From assembly GCA_041687475.1 (NCBI GenBank), contig JAWLBW010000030.1, positions 1-23,283 on the forward strand: 23,283 nucleotides of DNA. Reading direction: 5' to 3'. This stretch comes from JAWLBW01 sp041687475 (lineage in GTDB: Bacteria > J088 > JAWLBW01). The notes beneath the pieces were generated by a model. That model searched no databases. It was not told where the DNA came from and was given only the letters and a program-made list of their open reading frames with translations. Shown piece by piece: positions 1 through 8,358 of the stretch; position 1 is the stretch's first letter, and each line of letters begins with the position of its first letter. A program made the translations under genes and the position numbers.

Positions 1-3000
1 GCCTGTGGTCGCACATTCGGCGTCGCCTGCGCGCGAAGGCGAGTAGGTCGAAAAGAACAGACCGTCTGACCCGGCATGAAAGACGGGCGAACCCGACGCT
101 CGTTCGCGGTTGTCGTCCGTGCCTGAAACAAACTCGCCGAGCTGTATGAACCAGCCGGCATAGTCGTCCTTGATCTTGTCTTCGAGCTCATTGAAGGTGG
201 CTACGCCGGCAGGGCCGTTGTTGACGTCGCCGTCGGGCTTGACCGAAACATGAGATACGTCGAGCAGCTTGCTGTCGTAGTTATCTCTGCAGTTGATGTC
301 GTAGGGAAGGGCCAGGCAGGTCTCACGGAAGGCATAGACAGCCTGGTGCGGTTTGCTGCAAGTCGCCGAGCCGTCGACACAGGGGTAGTCGACGTCGTCG
401 TAGGTATCTGCGCGCGAGAGATAGCGCCCGCTCACGGCGGCGAACCAGGGCTCGTTGCTTCCACCCTGAATGGCCTTGGTATCGAGAAAGGCTTCGGGCG
501 TTTCAATGAACGGGCGACCGTAGGGGGTGCCGTTGATCATGCGGCTCATCTTCCACTTGGCAGGATTCTGCTCGCCGAAAATGAGTACCCGCCAGAGGCC
601 GCCGCCCCATTTTGCGTTGTTGAGGTTTGAAAGGTTGGGCGTTATGTGGTCGGCCACCGTTCCGAAGTAGAGGGCATCGACGTTGAAGTCGAAATCGAAT
701 TCGACCGAGAGAATGCCCGAGGTAAAAGCGCGCGGCTCGGCGGTCGAGGGCGGGTTTACGACCGGAAGTTTCCAGTCGACGAGATTGCGGCCGGCCACCA
801 GTTCGCGCAGGTCGATAACGTAAAGGTATGCGTCGCTGCTTGCTGTTACCCTGGCTGCGTCGTCGGGGCCGGCCCCTGATACGACGAACCACCGATCGGA
901 ATCCTTTTCCGGGTCGGCTTGATCGATATCGCCGACCTTCACCACGCCGGGCATCGAGAAGGTAAAGCCCGGCTCAGGCAGTTTGAGTTCGGCAATAACG
1001 ACGTCTTCGCCGGCCGTCATCGGGTCGGCGAGACGGTCGGGATCGGTAATGTCGATGAAGACCATTGACGAGTAGGTCGCGTCGTGACAACCGACCCGCA
1101 TCTGGGCAATGAGTAATGTGCCCCAGCCGTTCGGGTGCACGCTGTCGGGTTTGAACACCCGGGCATCGGTAACCCGGGGCGACTGATCGACGAAGGAAAT
1201 GTGGCACTTGACGTTGTATTCCTTCGCGGCCATGTACTGCAGCATGGGCAATACCGAACCGGGAACGATCGACGCAACTTCGGCCCCGAGCGAGCCCCCG
1301 CGCCCGCCGATCGGATCGACCTCGAAGTCGCTTGCGGCGGGTCGGTATTTACCCGGGTTGAAGGCGTGCAGCTGACCGTCGTTCGCTCCCACGTAAAGCA
1401 CCGGCTTGCGGGTGGCGTACTTGCGGTAGAACTCGAGGTAGGTCTTGTCGCGGTAGAGAATGTCGTAGCGCTCGGTCGGTTCGCCTACCATGATGGGGGT
1501 CGAGTACACGATGTCGCCGAGCTTCCACTCGCCCGAAAACTCGGTGCCCGTGGTGGGATCGGTCATGCCGCTCACGAAGCGGGAACGGAAGAGCTTTTTC
1601 CACGCAGGGTCGCTGCCGACACGCTCGCCGCGCACGAAGTCGACGAGGTTGTTCAGTGCCGCGGTCCACGTAGCGGGCAGGCCGAAACCGTCGCCGTCGT
1701 GGTCGGGGTGAACCAGGGCGCTTGCCAGGCCGGGCGTCGTCTTGTCGAAGGGTACGACTTCGCCGGCCTCCATGATGCCGTCGCCGTCGTCGAGTACGGT
1801 CAACATGAAACGGTCGGCAGGTGCGGTCTTACCGAGTTCCAGGCCTGCTTCCCAGATGGGTACGATATTCGTGAGCGGCGCGTTTTCCTTGCGGGGGTGA
1901 TCGCGCTTGCCGTCGCCGTCCTTGTCGAGTTCGCCGTCGCCGTCGGGGTCGGCAAAGGTGAAGGCCAGCGTTTCCTGGTTTTTTTCATCGTACTTGAAGA
2001 GTACGACGTGGTCTTCGCGTGGGTTGAGCTTTCCGTCGCGCACCGTGTCTTCGCGCACGTTGCCCCACTTGTCGATCCACAGGCTCTGGAGCATGCCCAG
2101 CCAGTTTACTTCGCGGGCATCGGAGTTGTATATGGGGCGGAAGTAGCTCTGTACGATGGATCCGTCGCCGCGTCGGTTGGTCGACACCATGGAAATGCTT
2201 GTTCCGGCGGCCGTGCGTCGAAGGATGGCGGCAAAAGCCTTACGAATGGCTTTTTCGACCACATCGCCTTCGCCGGCATAGAAGAAACCGTCGGCGGCAC
2301 CGTCGGCATCCTGATCCCATTCGCTGACCTGATCGGGCAGATTGTTGCCGTTGCGGTCGACGAAGGCGCCGTTCATACCGACAAGCTTGTGGTAACCGAC
2401 AAATTTCGGGTCGCCGAAGGAGTATACGATGTAGGTCGGAATGCCTTTGTCGTAGCGATGGCCCATCGTGCGGTTGGTGCCGTCCGGGTCGTCTTTCGGT
2501 CTGTCGTAGCTCCAGATTTCGCCGCGGGGGTAGTTGGCCCAGAGGGCGACGTCGTCGAGGTAGTCATCGAATGAGCCCGCGGTTCCGGCCAGACCATAGT
2601 GCTTGTCGGCGGCCCGGTTCCAGTCGTGGTCGGTGCCGTCGAGCTTATCGTCGTAATTCTTGAGCGGATTCAGCACCGAGTCCGAGTCATTGGTCGGTTC
2701 ACCATCGGTGACGAGAAGAACGTAGCTTCGGCTGCATTTGTCCTGCCAGGGGTCGGCGTTGACGCCGGTAGAACCGCCCGAGCGGGTGTAACCGCCCCAA
2801 TAGGGCGGATCGTCCCATCGCAGGTACCGAATGCCGGTATACAGCGCCTCGGCCAGGGGGGTCGATGTATTCGGGGCGACGTTTTCGATGGAGGTTTCCA
2901 ACGCGGTAATGTTGGCGCCGTCGCTGCCGATTGGCCGAGCGATGTACGAACCTCTGGCATTGCCGTTGAAGAACATCAGGCCGAGTTTGGCCTGATCGGC

Positions 3001-4719
3001 CAGCTCGTGCAGCACGCCCTTGACCTGATTGGCGTCGCGACCCGTGTAGACTTCAATGTCGAAGTCGAGGCGCCCGCTGATGGAGTTCGAACGAACCGTA
3101 ACCGGGCGATCCTTATCGCTCGTCTGATTGTTGTCGCCCAGTTGCCCCGAGCCGTCGTCGCCCCAGCACCATACGTTGCCGTCGGTCTCGATGGCACAGC
3201 TGTGGTCGTTACCGACCGAGACGTCGAAGGCCTGGTCTATGGAGTAAGCGTAGGCGTAGGGCCTGTTGTAGTCGTTGGTTCTGTCGAAGCCAAGCTGGCC
3301 GCTTCCGCCTTCGCCCCAGCAGGCAATGCGGCCGTGATTCATGAGCGCGCAGCTGTGGCCCCACACCGATGTGCCTGATATGTTGCCGCCGGCGACGACC
3401 TTGACCACACCGGCGGTGAAGTACATGACGGCTGTCGGCCGGTTTCGATCGTTCCAGTTTCCGTCGCCGATCTGACCGCGTCCGCCCGCGCCCCAGCACC
3501 AGGCGGCGCCGCCGCTGGTGCCGCAGGTATGTCCGCTGCCGGCCGATATCTGGGTAAAGGCGGTCTGGTCGACGACATCGGTGGGGCTCAGTCGGGTTCC
3601 GCCGGTCGAGCCGATGCCCAGCTGCCCCCAGGTATTATCGCCCCAGCACTTCGCCCTGCCGTCGGCCATGACGGCGCAGGCGTGTTCGTGACCGGCCGTT
3701 ACGGCCACCGCACCCGAGGTTATGCCCGTCAACGTGGGCCACGAGCGGTTGCCCGTGGAACCGATGCCCAGTTGCCCCTTGTCGTTACGACCCCAGCAGT
3801 ACACCGCGCCGGCTTTGCTGAGCGCGCAAGTGAAGCGGTTGCCGGCCGCCATCGATGTGATCTCGCTCAGGCTGCCCAGTTCGACCGGTGCGCGGCGGCG
3901 CGTGGTGGTGCCGTCGCCGATCTGGCCCTCGGCATTGTCGCCCCAGCACTTCACTTTTCCGGTCGAGGTGGCCGTACAGGTGTGGTTCCAGCCGGTAGAG
4001 ACGGTAACGCCGTCGCTCGCGAAGGTGTCGACCGAGGTCGGGGTGCGGGCATCCTGTTGCGTGCCGTCGCCGAGCTGGCCGGTGTTATTCTCGCCCCAGC
4101 AGTGAAGACCTCCGTCGGAGCGCGCGCAGGTGTGGCGACCGCCGGCAACGATGCTCGAGGCCATCACATTGACCGAAAACTCATTGTCTCTGTCTGATAC
4201 GTCGAAGGTACGCGTGCCGCTGAGCGGCGTGTATCCGGTCGGGTCGACCGTCTTGCTGAAGCCGAAATAAACATCGGATTCGCCGACGAGCTTGACGTTG
4301 GTGCCCGTTCGCGGATTACCCTTGCCGCCGACGAGCGCCTTACGGGCCACATCGATGCGGCGCATCGTCAGCCAGTTGAGAAAGGCGCCGCTCCACTCTC
4401 CCGACGAGGGCGACGGACAGGTCAGGTCGCTCTTTGCGCTGACGGCCGGCGACCAGATGTTCGAACCATACGTGTAGCATTGGTGCGGATCGTAGTAACC
4501 GTAGTAGGCCTTACCGGGCATGAAGTCGTCTTCGTACGCGGCGTAGGCCATGGAGCCCGAGTTGTCGAAGAGCAGGAGAATCTGCGGCTTCCGGGTTACG
4601 TTGTTGTCGAGGAACGTCGGCAGCTGGCAGTAGTCGCCGGGAATGCTGTAGGCTTCCGACGCCGAAGGTCTGGCCATGGCGACCAGCATGACGATGGTGA
4701 GTAGGGTAAGCTTTTTCAT
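1..4719 (-). CDS. pilY1: PilY1-like type IV pilus tip adhesin with inserted RCC1 propeller (partial, C-terminus beyond window)
   Basis: The frame is open from an ATG at 4719 to the window edge (at least 1573 codons), so the C-terminus is missing. A GGAG lies 8 nt before the start. Residues 1-23 form a signal peptide (MKKLTLLTIVMLVAMARPSASEA). The vWA domain begins with MIDAS motif DNSGSM at 52-57. It resumes after about 360 residues of RCC1 repeats and carries the later metal-site motifs TPLAEAL (T620) and TDGEPT (D672). An Asp-rich calcium-site-like stretch lies at about 924-940. The PilY C-terminal propeller signature YVGANDGQLHAF lies near residue 1107. In the family, PilY1 sits at the pilus tip or cell surface, primes pilus assembly with the minor pilins, and mediates adhesion and surface sensing. 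The upstream pilin genes fit this role. At about 1200 residues without the insert, its core is at or above normal PilY1 size. Confidence 0.93.
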   Translation of the reverse strand, partial: MKKLTLLTIVMLVAMARPSASEAYSIPGDYCQLPTFLDNNVTRKPQILLLFDNSGSMAYAAYEDDFMPGKAYYGYYDPHQCYTYGSNIWSPAVSAKSDLTCPSPSSGEWSGAFLNWLTMRRIDVARKALVGGKGNPRTGTNVKLVGESDVYFGFSKTVDPTGYTPLSGTRTFDVSDRDNEFSVNVMASSIVAGGRHTCARSDGGLHCWGENNTGQLGDGTQQDARTPTSVDTFASDGVTVSTGWNHTCTATSTGKVKCWGDNAEGQIGDGTTTRRRAPVELGSLSEITSMAAGNRFTCALSKAGAVYCWGRNDKGQLGIGSTGNRSWPTLTGITSGAVAVTAGHEHACAVMADGRAKCWGDNTWGQLGIGSTGGTRLSPTDVVDQTAFTQISAGSGHTCGTSGGAAWCWGAGGRGQIGDGNWNDRNRPTAVMYFTAGVVKVVAGGNISGTSVWGHSCALMNHGRIACWGEGGSGQLGFDRTNDYNRPYAYAYSIDQAFDVSVGNDHSCAIETDGNVWCWGDDGSGQLGDNNQTSDKDRPVTVRSNSISGRLDFDIEVYTGRDANQVKGVLHELADQAKLGLMFFNGNARGSYIARPIGSDGANITALETSIENVAPNTSTPLAEALYTGIRYLRWDDPPYWGGYTRSGGSTGVNADPWQDKCSRSYVLLVTDGEPTNDSDSVLNPLKNYDDKLDGTDHDWNRAADKHYGLAGTAGSFDDYLDDVALWANYPRGEIWSYDRPKDDPDGTNRTMGHRYDKGIPTYIVYSFGDPKFVGYHKLVGMNGAFVDRNGNNLPDQVSEWDQDADGAADGFFYAGEGDVVEKAIRKAFAAILRRTAAGTSISMVSTNRRGDGSIVQSYFRPIYNSDAREVNWLGMLQSLWIDKWGNVREDTVRDGKLNPREDHVVLFKYDEKNQETLAFTFADPDGDGELDKDGDGKRDHPRKENAPLTNIVPIWEAGLELGKTAPADRFMLTVLDDGDGIMEAGEVVPFDKTTPGLASALVHPDHDGDGFGLPATWTAALNNLVDFVRGERVGSDPAWKKLFRSRFVSGMTDPTTGTEFSGEWKLGDIVYSTPIMVGEPTERYDILYRDKTYLEFYRKYATRKPVLYVGANDGQLHAFNPGKYRPAASDFEVDPIGGRGGSLGAEVASIVPGSVLPMLQYMAAKEYNVKCHISFVDQSPRVTDARVFKPDSVHPNGWGTLLIAQMRVGCHDATYSSMVFIDITDPDRLADPMTAGEDVVIAELKLPEPGFTFSMPGVVKVGDIDQADPEKDSDRWFVVSGAGPDDAARVTASSDAYLYVIDLRELVAGRNLVDWKLPVVNPPSTAEPRAFTSGILSVEFDFDFNVDALYFGTVADHITPNLSNLNNAKWGGGLWRVLIFGEQNPAKWKMSRMINGTPYGRPFIETPEAFLDTKAIQGGSNEPWFAAVSGRYLSRADTYDDVDYPCVDGSATCSKPHQAVYAFRETCLALPYDINCRDNYDSKLLDVSHVSVKPDGDVNNGPAGVATFNELEDKIKDDYAGWFIQLGEFVSGTDDNRERASGSPVFHAGSDGLFFSTYSPSRAGDAECATTG
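3094..4161 (-). repeat. Seven RCC1-type repeats within PilY1-like protein
   Basis: Residues about 187-542 of the PilY1-like protein contain seven copies of a roughly 50-residue unit. Each has the pattern H/F-T/S-C, then a second Cys in CWG, then GQLG or GQIG. The CWG cysteines are at 207, 258, 308, 358, 408, 467 and 518; the paired upstream cysteines are at 198, 249, 298, 348, 399, 457 and 508. The spacing is 50 or 51 residues except one 59-residue unit before repeat 6. Seven repeats are the number needed to close an RCC1 beta-propeller. The cysteine pairs suggest a disulfide in each blade, sensible for an exported protein. On the plus strand the repeats appear as recurrent GCCCCAGCA words about every 150 bp. 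Confidence 0.93.
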
Positions 4720-4735
4720 GTCTGCTGCTCCGTGC

Positions 4736-5278
4736 TCAGCTACCGCTCGTGTTCAATACGTAAATGCCTTCATGCTCATATTCGCCGCCGCCGATGTCAT
4801 CGCGAATGAGTATCTGCACGCGGTAGGTCTGCGAGCCCATGGTTGACCCGCCCGCGCTCGCTTCCTGATAGCCCATGCCGAACTTGATGCTGTTCCAGGC
4901 AAAGCCCATCGTAAGCGGAACCCAGTCAATATCGACGAGAGCGGTGTACCTGCCCATCGGTATTTCCAGATCGGGGTCGGTGCGTACATCGTCGGTGAAG
5001 TCTGCCAGTGCCGAGGGAACCAGGTCGTTGACCAGCAAGTCGGGGTCCTTGACGGCGCTGCCCGACTGGGTTTCTCCGTCGAGAACGAGCTGTTCGATGA
5101 CTTCGGCGGCAAGGTTCGACGCCGACAGCTGGGCCGCCTCGACGGAGTCGACCCGCTCGTAAAGCACGGTCGTTTCAAGAAGGCTGCTCGAAATGGCGTA
5201 CAGCCCACCGAGAGCCGCCGCAAACACGAGGCTCAGAATGACGGCCGTCAGCAGTGCAAAACCTTCCTGCGCGCGCAT
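4736..5278 (-). CDS. pilX: PilX/GspK-type minor pilin
   Basis: This 180-residue protein starts with the prepilin sequence MRAQEGFALLTAVILSLVF. A PilD-type cleavage site lies after Gly6 and a hydrophobic helix follows. The mature residue 5 is Thr instead of the usual Glu, a change typical of the PilX/GspK class that caps the pseudopilus tip. The ATG at 5278 is preferred because a GAGG lies about 9 nt upstream and the frame further upstream has no pilin-like sequence. It starts 10 nt after pilW and ends 16 nt before the PilY1-like gene, so it is almost certainly co-transcribed. The rest of the protein has no motif I recognise beyond a beta-rich C-terminus typical of minor pilins. Confidence 0.82.
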   Translation of the reverse strand: MRAQEGFALLTAVILSLVFAAALGGLYAISSSLLETTVLYERVDSVEAAQLSASNLAAEVIEQLVLDGETQSGSAVKDPDLLVNDLVPSALADFTDDVRTDPDLEIPMGRYTALVDIDWVPLTMGFAWNSIKFGMGYQEASAGGSTMGSQTYRVQILIRDDIGGGEYEHEGIYVLNTSGS

Positions 5279-5288
5279 GGCATGAACC

Positions 5289-6302
5289 TCAGGGGTGGGA
5301 AAATCGGGCATTGGGAGTCTCGAAGATACGTTCGATCTGCAGGCGGGCCCACTTCTCGCTGCCGGCCTGCACCGTATAGGTATGATCGAAGCTGGTAAAT
5401 TGGTTCCACGTGGCGAAGTCTTCGCGCCTGGGGTCGGCCGTGGTGATGTTGACCCGGATGGCGGTGGTACGCAGGGCCGGGTCCCACACGGGGGCATCGG
5501 ACCAGCCTTGAAAGGTACCGTCGGTCGCGCTCCAGCCGTAGCGCACCTGAAAATCTTCGACATTGGTGAGCAGCGGTTCGGGCGGCAGGCCGGGCACGGT
5601 ACGCACGAGACGTCGGTCGGCATCGACCGCGTAGGTGACTTCCGAGCCCGTTGCGCCGGCAAACGGATGGGCCACGGTAATGATGGCGGCCGGCCGCAAT
5701 CCGACAACACGATCGAAGGTAAGCGTCATCTGCCAGTCGGCCAGGCCGTCGGAGTCGATATCGGGCCCCATGGTGCATTCGGGGCTTATGGCAATGACGT
5801 TCAGGGGTTGCGAGAAGAGTTCCTGGCCGGCGAAGTTGGTTACCTTGACGGCAAGGGGGTTGGTGCCGCTTGCACCGGTAATATCGGTCTGGGGTGCCGG
5901 AAAACGTTGCGTGCCCGCCTGCATGCCGTAACACCGGACGGTTGCCTGGTCCGAGGGCGTGGACGAGGTGTCCGACAGGGTGTGGGTCCACTGGGCGAGG
6001 TGCGGGCCGCCGAGGGGGCGGCCGGTCAACCGCAGCGTGTCGCTACCGTTCAGGCCACCGTTGTTGACGCCGGTGACGGCCTGTACGGTAAGCGGTTCGC
6101 CGAAGCCGGCGTACATGACGTCTGCCTGAAGCACCGTGAGCGAGGCGCGTGAGGCCGAGGTCTCGCGGGCCTCGCGCGCCGACGAGGTCTGCTGCCGGAA
6201 GAACATGGCCGTCGAGGCGGCCATGAAGGTCACGAGCACCACCAGAATGGTCGACGTGATCATCAATTCCAGAAGAGTGAAACCGGCATCGTTTCTATGC
6301 AT
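5289..6302 (-). CDS. pilW: PilW-like minor pilin
   Basis: The 337-residue product begins MHRNDAGFTLLELMITSTIL. This is a class III signal peptide with cleavage after Gly7, Phe+1, Glu+5 and a hydrophobic N-terminal helix. The length and position match PilW, the large minor pilin that joins PilV, PilX and PilY1 in the priming complex at the pilus tip. The ATG overlaps the pilV stop in a TGATG arrangement, and an AGAGGG lies about 8 nt upstream. A stretch around DIDSDGLADW is Asp-rich and could bind calcium, but this is not diagnostic. The assignment to PilW over another GspJ-like pseudopilin rests on length and gene order. Confidence 0.82.
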   Translation of the reverse strand: MHRNDAGFTLLELMITSTILVVLVTFMAASTAMFFRQQTSSAREARETSASRASLTVLQADVMYAGFGEPLTVQAVTGVNNGGLNGSDTLRLTGRPLGGPHLAQWTHTLSDTSSTPSDQATVRCYGMQAGTQRFPAPQTDITGASGTNPLAVKVTNFAGQELFSQPLNVIAISPECTMGPDIDSDGLADWQMTLTFDRVVGLRPAAIITVAHPFAGATGSEVTYAVDADRRLVRTVPGLPPEPLLTNVEDFQVRYGWSATDGTFQGWSDAPVWDPALRTTAIRVNITTADPRREDFATWNQFTSFDHTYTVQAGSEKWARLQIERIFETPNARFSHP

Positions 6303-6742
6303 CAGAATAGCCCTCTTGAAACGAGACGCTCGGCGCGGTGGTGCATGTCGGGCTCGCCCCCGTCTGTATTCCAGGCCGCGAAGACGCGAATGTCGACGGT
6401 GTTGGGCACGCTCCCTTCGGCCAGGTTATAGAAGAGGCGAAAGGTCTTAGCGTCAACGTCGATGGTCCAGGGCTGCCCTTCGGCATCGGTGCTGTAATCG
6501 GGGGTGGCGGTGTCGAAGAGATCATCGGGAACACCGTCGTCTACCAGGCGGGCACTGGTACCGGGCAGGCTCAGAAGTTCATGTACCGCCTGATTGAGGG
6601 CTTGTTCGGCGAAAACCGATGTCTTCGCCCGGGCGTTTGTCTGGTTAATGAAGTCGAGTCCGTTGAAGGTGCCGGTCATGGTAATGCCGAAGACCACCAT
6701 GGCAATCATGAGCTCGACCAGTGTGGCGCCGCGTTCGTTCAT
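6302..6742 (-). CDS. pilV: PilV-like minor pilin
   Basis: The 146-residue protein starts MNERGATLVELMIAMVVFGI. It has a short positively charged leader, cleavage after Gly5, Ala+1 instead of the common Phe, and the conserved Glu+5 followed by a hydrophobic helix. GAGGAG lies 8 nt before the ATG at 6742, which separates this start from a longer in-frame reading. The start overlaps the preceding gene's stop as TAATG, and its own stop overlaps pilW as TGATG, so translation is probably coupled along the operon. PilV/GspI-type subunits join the pilus tip priming complex. I am sure of the prepilin class and less sure of the exact letter. Confidence 0.8.
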   Translation of the reverse strand: MNERGATLVELMIAMVVFGITMTGTFNGLDFINQTNARAKTSVFAEQALNQAVHELLSLPGTSARLVDDGVPDDLFDTATPDYSTDAEGQPWTIDVDAKTFRLFYNLAEGSVPNTVDIRVFAAWNTDGGEPDMHHRAERLVSRGLF

Positions 6743-7380
6743 TACGGAAGCTCCTCGATGAGACCGGTGGAATGAAGGTCGAAAGTAAGAAACGGAACGG
6801 CCGTGTCGGTCGAGCCGAGGTAGTCGAGACGTGCCCTGATGGTTGCCGGGGTCGGCAGGCCGTTGGCGGCCGGCATGGCCGTAACCACCGAACCGTCGGG
6901 CCGAATGCTGAACGAGTCGGGGGTGCCGCCCACGGTGCTCAGTCGCACGGTGCCGGCTGTGTCGATGGACGACGAGTCGTCGAAAACGACCAGATGACCC
7001 ACGCTGCCGATCTCGCCCTCGCCCGACTGCGGAACTCCGTCGCCGTTGGCGTCGGCCCAGTCGACGAAACCGGTGTTGGCCATGTCGTTCCATTCAAAAC
7101 AGGCCGCGCCGTTGGCGAAAAGTCTGCAGGTTACCGGCCGTTGTTCTACAACCGCGCTTGCCCGGGCAGACTGCAGCATGGTCGTAAGTGAGCGATAGGT
7201 GCGGTCGAAGTCGCTGCGTACGCGAAGGCCTTGGTACGAGGTTACGGCAAGCCCGGCGAGTATGCCGATGATGACCACGACCGTCATCAGCTCGACCAAG
7301 GTAAAACCCGACTGACGCGAATGGGCGGAAAAGTGAGCCGGATGGTTCCCTGAAATTTTTTTTGTGACCTTGTTGACCAT
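6742..7380 (-). CDS. GspH/FimT-family pseudopilin
   Basis: This 212-residue protein (from ATG 7380) has a long 28-residue leader, then G|FTLVELMTVVVIIGILAGL: the prepilin peptidase site, Glu+5 and a hydrophobic helix. The C-terminal half, with a DxNGDGxxxxGE stretch, matches the overall pattern of GspH/FimT pseudopilins, which often open minor-pilin operons. An in-frame TTG at 7392 is also possible, but neither start has a convincing Shine-Dalgarno sequence. It is the first gene of the pilin operon and lies below a 313-bp non-coding stretch that should hold the promoter. Some FimT proteins bind DNA for uptake; nothing here shows whether this one does. Confidence 0.83.
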   Translation of the reverse strand: MVNKVTKKISGNHPAHFSAHSRQSGFTLVELMTVVVIIGILAGLAVTSYQGLRVRSDFDRTYRSLTTMLQSARASAVVEQRPVTCRLFANGAACFEWNDMANTGFVDWADANGDGVPQSGEGEIGSVGHLVVFDDSSSIDTAGTVRLSTVGGTPDSFSIRPDGSVVTAMPAANGLPTPATIRARLDYLGSTDTAVPFLTFDLHSTGLIEELP

Positions 7381-7406
7381 GAGGACGTCCAATAAGTGTC
7401 GTGTCG

Positions 7407-7433
7407 ATGAACACGGTTTGATTTTGTGTTCAT
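7407..7433. promoter_or_regulatory. 8-bp inverted repeat upstream of the pilin operon
   Basis: ATGAACAC (7407-7414) and GTGTTCAT (7426-7433) are perfect inverted copies separated by 11 nt. They begin 27 nt before the pilin operon's first ATG. This could be an operator for a dimeric regulator or a hairpin in the 5' untranslated RNA. No regulator can be assigned from sequence alone. Confidence 0.4.
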
Positions 7434-7578
7434 GCGAAAACCGATCCGCTCCGGTTACAGACCCCCTCTCCGTTAATCCAAATAAAACACGGGCGTTATA
7501 CCCACATGCGTTGCGTCATATCGCCCGGCTGGGCGAGCATTCGCTGAACTCGCAGATGTCGGGTGACGGATTTTGTCG

Positions 7579-7604
7579 CAGCTATGCTGTTGAATTCATA
7601 GCTG
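7579..7604. promoter_or_regulatory. 8-bp inverted repeat downstream of the regulator gene
   Basis: CAGCTATG (7579-7586) and CATAGCTG (7597-7604) are perfect inverted copies with a 10-nt spacer, about 90 nt beyond the stop of the GbsR-like gene and about 200 nt before the pilin start. No T-run follows on either strand, so it does not look like an intrinsic terminator. It could be a distal operator or a transcript-end hairpin. Confidence 0.35.
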
Positions 7605-7693
7605 TAATTTGAATGGTAGGCGACTTCGGTCGGTTGTCCACGCTCGGCGAGATGCGTGCGGAGCCGGCTCTGGCTACGACCGGGTGTGGCGTG

Positions 7694-8290
7694 TCAGTTG
7701 CGGCGGCGGAAGGGAAGGGCGCGCACCAGCTTCAGGTTGCGAAGCGGGGTTGCGTCAAGGCGGGCGGTTGAAAGCAGGCCGTCGATGAGACGCAGGGTAA
7801 TGCGGGCGGCCTGCATGAGTTGTTCGATGCGATCGAGGCGAAAATCGGCCAGTTCGCCTTCGCCGGGCCTGCCGGCGCGTTGGCGCAGTTCCTGTTGAAT
7901 GCGACCCATCTGTTCAATGGCGTTTTCGACGTAGGCACGCTCGCGTTCGCGCATGACGCGCGAAATCATCTTCCACAGATTGGTCTCGGCCTCAAAATAC
8001 TCGCGGCGGCCGATGCGGCCGTAGGCCCGCCTGACCACGCCCCACCGCTCGAGTTCCTTGAGCCCCATGCTTACGCCGCCGACGCTCACGCCCAGGCTTT
8101 CCTTGATGTCGGCGGCCGCAAGCGGCTCGGGCGAGAGAAACAGCAGCGTCCAGATACGGCCCAGAATTTTGCGGAAACCCCAGAACTCGATGACGGTGCC
8201 CACCAGATCGCACGTTTCCAGCACGAGCCGATCGGCCGTTGCGGTGTGTGTATCAGGCGAAGGTGTTTCGTTGGTCGACGCTTGGGGCAT
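7694..8290 (-). CDS. GbsR/MarR-like winged-helix transcriptional regulator
   Basis: The 198-residue protein has a winged helix-turn-helix at about residues 35-105. The stretch GRIWTLLFLSPEPLAAADIK and the following helix with GVSVGGVSMGLKELERWGVV match the GbsR subgroup of MarR-like regulators, where this is the DNA-recognition region. The C-terminal half (about 105-175) is helical and charged, as expected for a dimerisation arm. No metal or small-molecule site can be read. It starts 68 nt after menE on the same strand, so it may be the last gene of the menaquinone operon and regulate it, or it may have its own promoter in the AT-rich gap. The start ATG has only a weak upstream GGG. Confidence 0.78.
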   Translation of the reverse strand: MPQASTNETPSPDTHTATADRLVLETCDLVGTVIEFWGFRKILGRIWTLLFLSPEPLAAADIKESLGVSVGGVSMGLKELERWGVVRRAYGRIGRREYFEAETNLWKMISRVMRERERAYVENAIEQMGRIQQELRQRAGRPGEGELADFRLDRIEQLMQAARITLRLIDGLLSTARLDATPLRNLKLVRALPFRRRN

Positions 8291-8358
8291 ACCCTACGTA
8301 TTTTCGCAGACTCGTTCAGGGGGCGCAAAATCGTGATACATTTCAATTCCACTCTCGA

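Larger units (their letters stand above)
7381..7693. other. Non-coding region upstream of the pilin operon
   Basis: No plausible gene is seen in these 313 bp. Parts of the region are much more AT-rich than the flanking genes. It should contain the 5' control region of the pilin operon and the end of the regulator transcript. A minus-strand TATAAC (7500 to 7495) could be a -10 box, but no good -35 element lies at the right distance. An 8-bp palindrome GGACGTCC (7383-7390) lies directly before the pilin start. Two inverted repeats are listed separately. No clear sigma-54 element and no U-tract terminator were found by eye. Confidence 0.5.

Noticed and set aside
1135..2574. Long plus-strand ORF (479 codons) antisense to the PilY1-like gene
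   Set aside because: It mirrors the opposite strand's G/C-biased codons, has no recognisable motif or ribosome site, and lies fully inside a well-supported gene.
2599..3378. Plus-strand ORF of 259 codons antisense to the RCC1 and vWA region
   Set aside because: Same antisense artefact; its repeated Val/Gly/Ala runs are the complement of Asp/Ser-rich coding sequence.
3094..4161. Regularly spaced GCCCCAGCA words that look like a CRISPR or DNA repeat array
   Set aside because: The units are about 150 bp, diverged, and explained by the protein-level RCC1 CWG repeats.
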